Shown: piece by piece, positions 25,698 through 33,387 of the stretch
How the letters are laid out: each line of letters opens with the position of its first letter
Position numbering within the stretch: the stretch's first letter is position 1
Assembly (NCBI GenBank): GCA_031400775.1
Contig: JANNQN010000193.1
Location: 1 to 34,058, forward strand
Reading direction: 5' to 3'
DNA length: 34,058 nucleotides
Source of the DNA: PALSA-1355 sp031400775
Lineage (GTDB): Bacteria > Planctomycetota > Planctomycetia > Pirellulales > PALSA-1355
Position numbers and translations under genes: made by a program
Notes under the pieces: model-generated
What the model was told of the DNA's origin: nothing
Seen by the model: only the letters and a program-made list of their open reading frames with translations
Databases searched by the model: none

Positions 25698-26154
25698 AAA
25701 AGGCCGTATTGGTTAACTGAGTTGCAAATGTGGTGCCCACCGATCGGAATCCTGGTGCGTCACGAACTATTCGAGCGCAAACCCGCGCACGAAAACGCAA
25801 TCAGGAAAAAACCGAAGCTTGGAAGAGCCTGCATGGAGAAATGCGAAGCTTCGCAAGCGCACGAGCAAGTCGCGCGCTAGAAGCCGGCTCTACGAAAAAA
25901 ACATTAGCGAGTATCCCAGCCCGAATCGAGCAGATACAACCTCGTATCAGGTGGCCCATACTTTCCTGGGCCACTCGCGACTATAAATCGGGCAACTGCG
26001 GTCGTCAAGGTTTTTCTGGTAGCCTGGCGTGAATTACTCCTCCGATTCATCCACGAGGGGGTGGGTGGGGGGTGCGGCGGACCCCCGAAGAAACCTGATA
26101 ATTCGTAACGTGTAGAGCCCCCCAGATGCGAGCGCCCGGTTCGAGGCGGCCCTG
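25698..26154. other. Intergenic region rich in palindromes and hairpins
   Basis: No convincing gene lies in these 457 bases. The perfect palindrome GCGAAGCTTCGC is at 25843-25854, and a second AAGCTT-centred near-palindrome lies 31 bp upstream (25812-25822). A perfect 8-bp hairpin, GTGGCCCA / TGGGCCAC with an 8-nt loop, spans 25951-25974. A G-rich tract at 26056-26072 overlaps a GGGGGT / ACCCCC hairpin (26068-26086) located 69 nt past the glutaminase stop. None is followed by a T-run in the direction of a neighbouring transcript, so they are not classical terminators. Confidence 0.5.
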
Positions 26155-27180
26155 TTACCCGCGGCGCGGACGAAACTGGTCTTCGAGCGAGGGGCCGTCA
26201 TGACTGGACTCGAAGGAGTGCAGCCCGAAGCGCTCAGACAACTCGCGGCAAGCCAGTACACCGCGGACGCTGTTTCCCTTGGCGTCTAGCGGCGGCGAGA
26301 AAATGCCGATGCCAAATTTTCCCGGCACCACGGCCACGATGCCGCCGCCGACGCCGCTTTTGGCGGGCAAGCCGACGCGAAATGCCCACTCGCCGGCGTA
26401 GTCGTACATGCCGCACGACGCCATGATGCTCAGCACGTCCTTGACGTAATCGGCCTTGATGGCCCGCTCGCCCGTCACCGGATTGACTCCTCGATTGGCC
26501 AGAGTCGCTCCGAGCGCCGCCAGATCGTGACAGTTGACCAGCAGCGAACACTGTTGGAAATAGAGCTCCAGCGTTTCCTCGACGCGGTCCTGGATCATGC
26601 CGAAATTGAGCATCAGGTGTCCGATGGCCCGGTTGCGGTGTCCGGTGGCCCGTTCGGACATGAAGATCGAGTTGTCGATGTATATCGTCCGTCCGAAATA
26701 ACGGGCGAACATGGCCAGCATCCGGCTGATGCGCTCGGAGAAGTTCTTGCCTTCGACGAGGTCGGCCGTGGCGATCGCGCCGGCGTTAACCAACGGATTG
26801 AACGGCCGATTGGTCGTTTCGTCCAGCACGATCGAGTTGAATGCCTCGCCGGTCGGTTCGACGCTAACCTTACTGAGCACGTGCTCGCGGCCGTGATCTT
26901 CCAGCGCCAGCCCGAAGACGAAGGGTTTGGAGATCGACTGCAGGCTGAACAATTGCTGATGATCGCCGACTTCGACGACCTGGCCGTCGACGCTCATCAC
27001 GCTGATGCCGAACGCATCGGGATCGGCCTTGGCCAGCTCTGGGATGTAGTCGGCAACCGTGCCCTCGCGGACGTCCTTGTACTTGGCATGCAAATCATTA
27101 AGCGTGTCGCGAAACGGCGCGGCCGCCGATTTGAGCTTTGTCACCAGCGCGTCGAGATAGTTCGTGCCGTCCGTCGACAT
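26155..27180 (-). CDS. glsA: Glutaminase (serine-dependent beta-lactamase-like, GlsA family)
   Basis: The product (341 aa) hydrolyses glutamine to glutamate and ammonia. Family landmarks are clear: the Ser-x-x-Lys motif in LQSISKPF (Ser82, Lys85), FNPLVNAGAI, the EERI-like ISRMLA region, ATGHRNRAIGHLM, GTLANRG-like ATLANRGVNPVTG, SCGMYDYAGEWAFRVGLPAKSGVGGG and GIGIFSPPLD. No signal peptide is present, so it is cytoplasmic. ATG 27180 is used; a TTG at 27189 would add three residues and is closer to a GGAA, so the start is uncertain. The gene lies 77 nt behind the MinD-like gene and is probably the last gene of the FHA-MinD-glutaminase operon. Its C-terminal 20 residues (after GLHSFESS) look non-conserved. 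Confidence 0.93.
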   Translation of the reverse strand: MSTDGTNYLDALVTKLKSAAAPFRDTLNDLHAKYKDVREGTVADYIPELAKADPDAFGISVMSVDGQVVEVGDHQQLFSLQSISKPFVFGLALEDHGREHVLSKVSVEPTGEAFNSIVLDETTNRPFNPLVNAGAIATADLVEGKNFSERISRMLAMFARYFGRTIYIDNSIFMSERATGHRNRAIGHLMLNFGMIQDRVEETLELYFQQCSLLVNCHDLAALGATLANRGVNPVTGERAIKADYVKDVLSIMASCGMYDYAGEWAFRVGLPAKSGVGGGIVAVVPGKFGIGIFSPPLDAKGNSVRGVLACRELSERFGLHSFESSHDGPSLEDQFRPRRG

Positions 27181-27257
27181 GGTCTGCAATGTTTCCGCTT
27201 AAGGATTGGGTCCGCGAAAAACCGGCGATGCGAGTGCGAGCTCGGGGAGAAGGCTTG

Positions 27258-28022
27258 TCAGGTCATGATGCGGCGAGCAATGCCCTTCAATGTCTGCGTC
27301 AGCGGGTGATCGCTGTAGCGGATAGCGAACAGGGCACTGCTGGCCAGGCTCGCCATTTCAGCGTTGAGCGGCAACATGCCGACGACCTGCGCCCGATAGG
27401 TCGACTCGATTTGCTTCTGCAGCATGCCGCAATCCATGCCCTGCGGCACCTTATTGACGATCAGCAGGATTTCTTGCACTTCGAGTCGGTGAGCCAGTTC
27501 AACCGTCACCGCGGTGCCCTGAAAGTCCTGGTTATCGGGCCGCATAATGAGCAAAAAACGATCGCAGATAGCGATCGACAGCAGCGTCTCCTCGTTGACG
27601 CCCGGATGGGTGTCGATGAACAAGTAGTCGAGCGACAGCGCTCGCGACACGGCGTGGATTCCGTCGTTCAACAGGCCAACGTCGTAACCGTCGCGCAGAA
27701 CCCGGGCAATTTCACCTGTCTTGACGCTGGACGGGATCAAAAACAACCGAGGGCGTTCGCCGCTCGGTTCGGGAATGGCCGCCTTGGTCACATCGTAGGC
27801 GGCTTCCTCGATCTTGCAGTCGCCCCACAAGTAATCGTTGAGCGCGTACTTCACGTTGTCCTGGTTGAAACCGAAGATCACGTGGATGCCGGGCGATTGG
27901 ATGTCGGTGTCGATAATGCCCACGCGATGTCCGGCCAGCGCCACAAGGGCCGCCAGGTTGGCGGTGATATTCGATTTGCCGGTGCCGCCCCGAAAGGAAT
28001 GGACGGCGATGATCTTGGCCAC
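27258..28022 (-). CDS. MinD/ParA-like P-loop ATPase
   Basis: The product (254 aa) is a deviant Walker A ATPase: FRGGTGKSN at residues 10-18, in which the signature lysine before the GG pair is Arg11 while Lys16 and Ser17 of the P-loop are kept. IDTDIQSPG (switch I-type) and LFIDTHPGVNE (Walker B/switch II) follow. The protein probably dimerises on ATP binding and positions a partner at the membrane or pole. A C-terminal amphipathic helix, as in true MinD, is not obvious. The neighbouring FHA gene, 60 nt upstream on the same strand, suggests a phosphorylation-dependent partner rather than cell division or plasmid segregation. No ParB, MinC or MinE gene is present. Confidence 0.85.
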   Translation of the reverse strand: MAKIIAVHSFRGGTGKSNITANLAALVALAGHRVGIIDTDIQSPGIHVIFGFNQDNVKYALNDYLWGDCKIEEAAYDVTKAAIPEPSGERPRLFLIPSSVKTGEIARVLRDGYDVGLLNDGIHAVSRALSLDYLFIDTHPGVNEETLLSIAICDRFLLIMRPDNQDFQGTAVTVELAHRLEVQEILLIVNKVPQGMDCGMLQKQIESTYRAQVVGMLPLNAEMASLASSALFAIRYSDHPLTQTLKGIARRIMT

Positions 28023-28082
28023 GGAATGGTTCCTCGAGGACAGTATCGTAAAATGCTTGCGCGCGTTTTACCATACTCGGCA

Positions 28083-28586
28083 CTAGCGATTGGTTTCTTC
28101 CATCTGTTGTTGTTCGCGCCGTTGACGTACGGCATCCTTCAATTGTTGAAAATAGGGCGCGTCGACGAACTGGCTGACTTCCTGTTGCATCTTCTCGCGG
28201 TCAAGCTTGAAGATCGGCATCAGCGTGGCGTCGAACGAAATTGTCGCCCGTTCATCTTGCTGCGCCTCGGCCTGATCGAACTTCAGGTAGCAGCCGTGCG
28301 GACCGAGCCGGCACACCGTACCGTCGCCGACCGGCACCTCGGGCAATGCCTGTCCCTCGTAAAAGATCCGTTGCCGGCTGAGCGAGATCAATCGCCACTG
28401 GTCTCCGTCGAACTTCAGATAGGCGTGTGAACGCGACACGTAGGGATCGGTCACCACAATGTCATTGTCGGGCGAGCGACCCATCGTCACCGAGTCGCGA
28501 TTGTCGAACTTCCACGTCTGCAGGGGGTGGCCCTGCGCAGAGTCAAGCAGGTGCACGGTTATCTGAGGAATCATGTCCGTTCGCAT
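28083..28586 (-). CDS. FHA-domain protein
   Basis: The product (167 aa) has an N-terminal forkhead-associated domain (about 10-105) with the phosphothreonine-binding motifs GRSPDNDI (36-43) and VSRSHAYL (50-57). The remaining 60 residues form a charged, Gln/Glu/Arg-rich helical tail (DREKMQQEVSQFV to REQQQMEETNR) that could form a coiled coil. FHA domains bind phosphothreonine peptides, often targets of Ser/Thr kinases. The only kinase in this window is about 17 kb away and need not be related. ATG 28586 has AGGCGG upstream at about 10 nt; ATG 28574 is an alternative. It is the first gene of the operon that continues with the MinD-like ATPase and glutaminase. Confidence 0.88.
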   Translation of the reverse strand: MRTDMIPQITVHLLDSAQGHPLQTWKFDNRDSVTMGRSPDNDIVVTDPYVSRSHAYLKFDGDQWRLISLSRQRIFYEGQALPEVPVGDGTVCRLGPHGCYLKFDQAEAQQDERATISFDATLMPIFKLDREKMQQEVSQFVDAPYFQQLKDAVRQRREQQQMEETNR

Positions 28587-28655
28587 CCGATGGTTGCCGC
28601 CTGAAGTCCAACGGTCGCCGCCGCAGCCGCGCGCAGCGCCCCCCTGGGATCGCTA

Positions 28656-28671
28656 TGCAATTGCCATGCCG
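28656..28671 (-). promoter_or_regulatory. Sigma54-like promoter upstream of the FHA operon
   Basis: Read on the - strand, CGGCATGGCAATTGCA matches the -24/-12 consensus TGGCACGRNNNTTGCW except at the first T and the C after GGCA. The spacing of the invariant GG (28670-28669) and GC (28658-28657) is correct. The transcript would begin near 28645, leaving a leader of about 60 nt before the FHA start. Confidence 0.5.
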
Positions 28672-28673
28672 CT

Positions 28674-28735
28674 GGGAATTCCACATTTGCGTTACGCCAC
28701 TTTTGTCGGCGATTGTGGGGAATTCAACATTCGCG
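28674..28735. repeat. Pair of 18-bp direct repeats upstream of the sigma54-like promoter
   Basis: GGGAATTCCACATTTGCG (28674-28691) and GGGAATTCAACATTCGCG (28718-28735) match at 16 of 18 positions and start 44 bp apart, close to four helical turns. They lie just upstream of the sigma54-like promoter of the FHA operon and could be activator sites. This role is inferred from position only. Confidence 0.5.
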
Positions 28736-28830
28736 AGGCCGAGGCGTCGCCGTTCGACTGCTCAAATTCTAAGCACGGCCGTCCTTGCAGATTGGCAGTC
28801 AACGGCCGCTCTGAAAATGCCTCCGGGCAT

Positions 28831-29094
28831 CCGCATGAGCCCCAGCGCGGCGGCGGCTTCGCCCACCTTGGCTGCCGATCGGGCTAGCGCCTTGCGAATC
28901 ATCGATTGCTCCGCCTCTTCCAGCGTCATCTCGTCCAGCGACCCGCTGGAACCACGCCGGCTCGATAGCGCCAAATCCGCAGGAGCAATCGCTTCGCCAA
29001 AGAAGAGCAAGACGGCGCGCTCGACGCAATGCGCCAATTGGCGGACGTTGCCGGGCCAGTGATAGAGATCCGTCGCCGCTTTGAAGATCTTGGC
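28831..29094 (-). pseudogene. Fragment of an NtrC-family sigma54-dependent activator
   Basis: The - strand frame from 29094 reads AKIFKAATDLYHWPGNVRQL, followed by a stretch beginning AHCVERAVLLFFGEAI. This is the WPGNVREL region that ends the AAA+ domain of sigma54 activators. It continues into the start of a Fis-type helix-turn-helix (LEEAEQSMIRKALARS, then VGEAAAALGL). After LGLMR the expected recognition helix (SRSTLYRKL-like) is missing and the frame drifts to a stop at 28762. Upstream it is cut by the in-frame TAG that ends the HEAT-repeat gene. Both ends of the ancestral gene are therefore missing: the ATPase Walker motifs and GAFTGA loop are gone, so it cannot function. Confidence 0.75.
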
Positions 29095-31239
29095 CTACTT
29101 CGGCATCGGAAGCATGACAATCGCATCTTCCGGGAAGGATGCCTCGCCGGCCTTGCCGTTGATCCGGTACTGGACTTTCAATTGCTTGACGGTTCCCGGC
29201 GCGGGATCGCCGCCGAAGCTGGCACTATAGCTTGGCGATGGCAAGGAAATCAGGGGCATGTCGCCAGCGTGCTGCTTAAGCGTTTCCGTCACGTCCTTCT
29301 GCTTGGCGCCGGCTCCGTATTCGGCCTTGATAATCTCTACCTTCATCGGATCCAGACCGAGCTTGGCCAGCAGCTCGCGAGTGTCACCGGCTTTGGTTCC
29401 CAGCTTTTGAATGATGGCCAAGGCAACTCGGGCGGAATCCTCCTTGAGCGCAGGCACTTGCCTCGCCTTCATGACAACCGTGAGCCCATCGGAGCTTGGA
29501 TACTTCTCGAGCACCGTGAGTACCAGTTGCTGCTCGGCGGCGCGACCCGATGCGTCGAGCGCTTGCTGGCACATGTCGGCCCGTTCCTTGTCCGACTTGG
29601 AAAACTGTCGCGCCAGTCGAATGTAACCTCGCAGCGCACGGACCTGGTACTTGTCGCTAGGCGCGGTTTTCGCGAGGTCCAATAGCACCGGCGCGGCATC
29701 CAGCGTCATCCACTCGCCGAGCACGCGGCTGCCCGTGTCTTGCAGCACTGGGTCGCTCCCCTTCACGGCGGCGCCAATCGTCGCCAAGGCCTTCGCTCCG
29801 CCCATCTCGCCCAGAATTTCCAGGAGGATTGGCTTCGCCGGGACCGGCGCTTTCGACATCGCCGCGACGAGCTCGGCCGCGCAGGCCTCGCGGTCGGGCA
29901 TGCGAACACATGCCGAGCGGAGTGCCTTTTGAGCCACCTCGGCATCGTGCGAATTCTGGGGCGAAACAACCTGCGAAACCAACACGGGAAGATCCTTGGC
30001 TCCGACCGTGGCTCCCAGTGCGGTCAAGGCCGCACCGCGAACCGCCGCGTCAGGATGATCGACCGCCTTCACGAGAGCCGGCGTCGCATCGATTCGCCGC
30101 TGTCCAACAAGCTCGATCAGAACTGCGAGTGTCTTGCCGTCGGCCTTGGCGAGGCGCGAGACTAAGTCCGCGTTAATCTTCTCGCCCGGCAGGCCGGTCA
30201 ACGCCGTCTTGGCAGTTTGCGCCACTTCCGCATCGGTTTCGCCGGCAATCTCCAGCAGCGTCGACAGGCTCGAGGCGTCTCCCAAACGTCCGACGACGAC
30301 GATGGCCGCGATTCGCACCGGCTTGGGACCGCTCTTCGCGACCGCCAACACGGCGGGCGGCACGGAATCACTAAGATCGGCAAACGCCGCCAGCAACAGA
30401 GCCGCTCGATCGGGTGTCGCGCGGGTCAACTCGCCCGCCAGGGCATCGGCAACTTCCCGCCCCGCCAGCTCGCGCGCGGTGCTCAAGCCCAGCCGGAAGA
30501 AACCCTGATCTTCTGAGCGGAGTTGCTCGATCAAGAGTGGTATTCCCGCGGACTTTCGAGCCAGAATCGCTCCGCGCGTCGCCTCCAGGACCTTTTGTTT
30601 GGGAACCTCAGCTTTGCGCACTTCGTCGTAGATCTCCACCGCTTCGTTCGTCTTCCCTTCGGCCATCAGGCGCTCCGCACACAGGATGCAGCCCTCGGCG
30701 ATCGCATTGCGGACTTTGGCCGGAGCGCCGGCTAGCGAGCCTCGCAGTGTTTTGGTCGCGGCGGCATTTCCGATACGACCCAAGGCAACGGCCGCAGCCG
30801 ACGCGACGTCGGCATCGGGATCCTTTAGAATCACCGTCAATGGCTCGACCGAGCCATCATCTCGGCGAACGCCGATTGAGTTGATCGTGCCGATCAAGAG
30901 CCTGCCCTTGAGCGAATCCATCGCCTTGCGCAGGGCCTCGCTGGCTTCCGGACCGGGGATCGCTTCCAGCGCGATCCTCGACCACGAGGCCATCCTTTCG
31001 TCGCCCAATAGCGGCGCCAACTCCGGCACGGCCAGCGGCGAGCCCCAGACAGCCAGTTCCTTGCACGCGATCGCCTTGTCCGCGGCGGGCACATCGGAGC
31101 GAAGTTTTGCGATGAGCTGTTTTTCTTTGGCCGCCCCATTTTCCTTGACAGCACTGTCGGCAGCCTGAACAACAGCGGCCATCGCGAACACGGTCGCGAG
31201 AAAAACGACGGAGCTTGCGGTTCGTCGAGTGATATTCAT
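29095..31239 (-). CDS. Exported HEAT-repeat protein
   Basis: From ATG 31239 the product is 714 aa. AGGA lies 8 nt upstream, and a signal peptide (RRTASSVVFLATVFAMAAVVQA) follows at once; a longer frame adds 44 residues read through hairpin repeats and is rejected. The body is built from alpha-helical HEAT-like repeats of 30-40 residues with the recurring pattern of a helix ending DPDADVASAAAVALGRIG or HPDAAVRGAALTALGA. About fifteen repeats fill residues 30-640. HEAT solenoids are protein-binding scaffolds; this one would act in the periplasm. The last 50 residues (after LPSPSYSASFGGD) are beta-like. The upstream oxidoreductase gene is on the same strand, 120 nt away, so cotranscription is likely. 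Confidence 0.85.
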   Translation of the reverse strand: MNITRRTASSVVFLATVFAMAAVVQAADSAVKENGAAKEKQLIAKLRSDVPAADKAIACKELAVWGSPLAVPELAPLLGDERMASWSRIALEAIPGPEASEALRKAMDSLKGRLLIGTINSIGVRRDDGSVEPLTVILKDPDADVASAAAVALGRIGNAAATKTLRGSLAGAPAKVRNAIAEGCILCAERLMAEGKTNEAVEIYDEVRKAEVPKQKVLEATRGAILARKSAGIPLLIEQLRSEDQGFFRLGLSTARELAGREVADALAGELTRATPDRAALLLAAFADLSDSVPPAVLAVAKSGPKPVRIAAIVVVGRLGDASSLSTLLEIAGETDAEVAQTAKTALTGLPGEKINADLVSRLAKADGKTLAVLIELVGQRRIDATPALVKAVDHPDAAVRGAALTALGATVGAKDLPVLVSQVVSPQNSHDAEVAQKALRSACVRMPDREACAAELVAAMSKAPVPAKPILLEILGEMGGAKALATIGAAVKGSDPVLQDTGSRVLGEWMTLDAAPVLLDLAKTAPSDKYQVRALRGYIRLARQFSKSDKERADMCQQALDASGRAAEQQLVLTVLEKYPSSDGLTVVMKARQVPALKEDSARVALAIIQKLGTKAGDTRELLAKLGLDPMKVEIIKAEYGAGAKQKDVTETLKQHAGDMPLISLPSPSYSASFGGDPAPGTVKQLKVQYRINGKAGEASFPEDAIVMLPMPK

Positions 31240-31292
31240 GGTTTCAATCCTGATTGATCGGTTGGGCCTGGTTGGCTGCGCGATTGGTTTTC

Positions 31293-31358
31293 GGAGGTAC
31301 TCTTCCATTTTTTCCGCAGGTACCCCTGCCATAATTTCCGCAGGTACCCCTGCCATAA
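31293..31358 (-). repeat. Array of three hairpin-forming repeats between two co-directional genes
   Basis: Two perfect 24-bp copies (31311-31334, 31335-31358) are followed by a diverged third (about 31288-31310). Each contains a 5-bp stem with a 4-nt loop: GCAGG-TACC-CCTGC at 31316-31329 and 31340-31353, and GGAGG-TACT-CTTCC at 31293-31306. The third copy changes the second stem pair from C-G to G-C, keeping the pairing. The array begins right at the oxidoreductase stop and precedes the HEAT gene. Confidence 0.8.
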
Positions 31359-32645
31359 TTACAGTCTCCACGGCTCGCGCAGCGCCTCGGATCGCAGACG
31401 GTTGGCTTGTTCATCGCCGACGAACTCGTGCTTCTTGAGATCGTAAGACAGCGGACGTCCCAGGTAGATCGCGATGTTTGCCGCGTGGCAAGCGATGTGC
31501 GCGTAGCAGGCTGCCTCGGCGTTACCCTTGGGCACGCTGCGCGACTTCACACAATCGAGGAAATCGCGAACGTGGAAGGTGGCCGGATAGCCGTCAATTT
31601 CCGCGACGGTTCGCCCGGCGATCAATTCCGGCGAGCTCAACACGAGCTTGCCGCTGTCCCCCGCTTCGACCCAGCCCGTCTCGCCTTCGAACCGCACCGG
31701 GCACGAGCCCAGCGGAAGCCATCCTTTCTCGCGGAAGATCAACTCCACGCCGTTTTCGTAACGCGCAACCAGTTGGCCATCCTTCGGCGGGTTGTACTCG
31801 ATGGGGGCTGTATTATCGGCTCCGACGGCCCATTGGCAGAGGTCGACGCAATGGGAGCCCCATTCCAAAACCCCCCCGCCCACCAGGCCGCCACCCTTTT
31901 CGAAATTGAAACCGTCCAAGTTCTTTTGATTGAACGGCCGCCAGGCCGCGGGCCCAAGATACATGTCCCAGTCGACAACTTCCTTGGGCGGCTCGGTCTC
32001 GGGCGTGAGCCAACCGCTGGTCATGGCCGTCATTCCCATCGGATGGGCATAGACTCGCTTGAGTTTTCCCAGCCTGCCGGTTCTGGCCAGCTCGCAGGCA
32101 AAGGCAAAGTGCGGAAGATTTCGCCGTTGCGTACCGGCCTGAAACACCCGCCCCGTGCGGCGCATCGTGTCCGCCAGCATCAGACTTTGTGAAATGTTCT
32201 TCGTGCAGGGCTTCTCGCAATACATGTCCTTGCCGGCCTTCGCGGCGTTGATCGCCGCCGTGGCATGCCAGTTCGGACCCGTGGCGATCAGCACCGCATC
32301 GATATCGCGCCGGTCGAGCAGCTCGCGAAAATCGCGATACATGTCGCAATCCTCGTTGCCATACTTTTGATCGGCGATTTTCTTGACCGCCAGGCGGCGA
32401 GCCGCCTTGACGTCGCATACGGCGACAAATTGGACGTCCTTCTGGTCGAGGAAGCAGCCCAGGTCGTACGTTCCTCGGTTCCCGATGCCGATTCCGCCCA
32501 ACACGATCCGCTCGCTGGGCGCAACCGCGCCGTCCCTGCCCAAGGCGGAGCTAGGGATGATCTGCGGAGCCATCACCGCGGCGCCCGCCGACAGCGCGGT
32601 CTTCAAAAACCGGCGACGATGAAGGGGTTTTGCCTTTTTCGACAT
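31359..32645 (-). CDS. Tat-exported Gfo/Idh/MocA-family oxidoreductase
   Basis: The product (428 aa) opens with a twin-arginine signal, HRRRFLKTALSAGAAVM, so it is folded in the cytoplasm and exported. A Rossmann dinucleotide motif follows (VLGGIGIGNRG, about 48-58), then VCDVKAAR and the EKP motif in MYCEKPCTKN, whose lysine is catalytic in the family. The C-terminal substrate domain contains GGGVLEWGSHCVDLCQWAVG. Members oxidise or reduce sugars and inositols with NAD(P); the exported planctomycete versions are numerous and mostly uncharacterised, with glycan side chains as likely substrates. The start has AGGAG 7 nt upstream. A 13-bp inverted repeat lies 37 nt before the start codon. Confidence 0.92.
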   Translation of the reverse strand: MSKKAKPLHRRRFLKTALSAGAAVMAPQIIPSSALGRDGAVAPSERIVLGGIGIGNRGTYDLGCFLDQKDVQFVAVCDVKAARRLAVKKIADQKYGNEDCDMYRDFRELLDRRDIDAVLIATGPNWHATAAINAAKAGKDMYCEKPCTKNISQSLMLADTMRRTGRVFQAGTQRRNLPHFAFACELARTGRLGKLKRVYAHPMGMTAMTSGWLTPETEPPKEVVDWDMYLGPAAWRPFNQKNLDGFNFEKGGGLVGGGVLEWGSHCVDLCQWAVGADNTAPIEYNPPKDGQLVARYENGVELIFREKGWLPLGSCPVRFEGETGWVEAGDSGKLVLSSPELIAGRTVAEIDGYPATFHVRDFLDCVKSRSVPKGNAEAACYAHIACHAANIAIYLGRPLSYDLKKHEFVGDEQANRLRSEALREPWRL

Positions 32646-32681
32646 GACTGCTCTCCTGGCCGTGTTATACCCGTCGTGTTA

Positions 32682-32694
32682 AACCCGCCGGGTT
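32682..32694 (-). promoter_or_regulatory. 13-bp inverted repeat upstream of the oxidoreductase gene
   Basis: AACCCG-C-CGGGTT is a perfect inverted repeat, 37 nt upstream of the start at 32645. It overlaps a 14-bp tandem near-repeat on the + strand (GTTATACCCGTCGT at 32664-32677, GTTAAACCCGCCGG at 32678-32691). This is an operator-like arrangement; no regulator is identified. Confidence 0.35.
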
Positions 32695-33005
32695 GATTCC
32701 ATAGTCTTGATCACTTCGCCGTCAGCATGCATTTTGCGTGCTGGAACATGCTACCCGGTAAACCGCCAGCATAACGGCCCGCCGTTCGTCTTTCCACAGA
32801 CGTCTGGCCGATTTCCTTGCCTGGCCAAATGTCCCGTACAATCCAGCACTTGGACGCCAGGCAATTCGTGGCGTCAAGCAATGCGCGGGTGCGGCCGGTC
32901 ACCCCGAGATCACCGCCGGCGGACGCGGACCACCCACCGTTTGAAGCCAGAACTCGGCGGCAATGGCGGGTTAGAGTGTTGATTCGCTCACGGGGCTGCG
33001 TCGCG
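32695..33005. other. Intergenic region without recognised features
   Basis: About 310 bases between the oxidoreductase promoter and the next - strand gene. Short frames exist on both strands, but none shows protein-like composition, a ribosome-binding site or a known motif. I see nothing further. Confidence 0.5.
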
Positions 33006-33013
33006 CTAAATCT

Positions 33014-33352
33014 CTAAGCCGCAGTGGCGGCATTTGCGGCCGAAAAGTTTGAAGGGGTTGAGGCATCCCAGGAGTACCCGACTCGCGCCGCAGAATGATA
33101 GAACTTGTTGCATCGCGGGCAGCGCCAACTCGTATATCGTAACGTGACGACGGCCATGCAGATTAACCCGATCGGAACTGCGAGGTAATTGGCGATTTGC
33201 TCACCGAAAATCATCGCCAATAGCCAGAACATTGCAAAGAGAGGAATCCATCCCAAGAGGACCAACGCAAAAAGGTGGTAACGCCGCCTGCGGCCTTCTC
33301 GGATGGCTTCGCTGTAATCGGGGGCGTCCACTGAAGCGGCGTTGTCGTCCAT
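33014..33352 (-). CDS. Small two-TM membrane protein with apparent C-terminal frameshift in a zinc ribbon
   Basis: The frame encodes 112 aa: a polar N-terminus, two membrane helices (about 27-48 and 54-70) and WRCPRCNKFYH, the first half of a zinc ribbon. The annotated frame then ends in a low-complexity tail (SNFSAANAATAA). The second half of the ribbon is found in another frame of the same strand: LGCLNPFKLFGRKCRHCGLEI, split here as LGCLNPFKLFG and RKCRHCGLEI, ending at a TAG at 33006-33008. The matching CxxC pairs and LNPF motif, common in planctomycete small membrane proteins, indicate a one- or two-base shift between the two halves. This may be a true mutation or a sequencing error. The function is unknown. 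Confidence 0.65.
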   Translation of the reverse strand: MDDNAASVDAPDYSEAIREGRRRRYHLFALVLLGWIPLFAMFWLLAMIFGEQIANYLAVPIGLICMAVVTLRYTSWRCPRCNKFYHSAARVGYSWDASTPSNFSAANAATAA

Positions 33353-33387
33353 TCCCTGATCCTACCAGCGGCGATTAAGGGCGGCAG

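Noticed and set aside
25730..26032. A 100-codon + strand frame in the intergenic region
   Set aside because: It spans several palindromes and hairpins and lacks a ribosome-binding site or protein-like pattern.
26056..26086. G-rich hairpin as the glutaminase terminator, or a G-quadruplex
   Set aside because: There is no T-run after the stem in the transcript direction, and only three clearly separated G-runs are present, so neither role is well supported.
31240..31371. Upstream extension of the HEAT protein containing a repeated MAGVPAE peptide
   Set aside because: The peptide repeat is only the translation of the hairpin repeats. ATG 31239 has a ribosome-binding site followed at once by a signal peptide.
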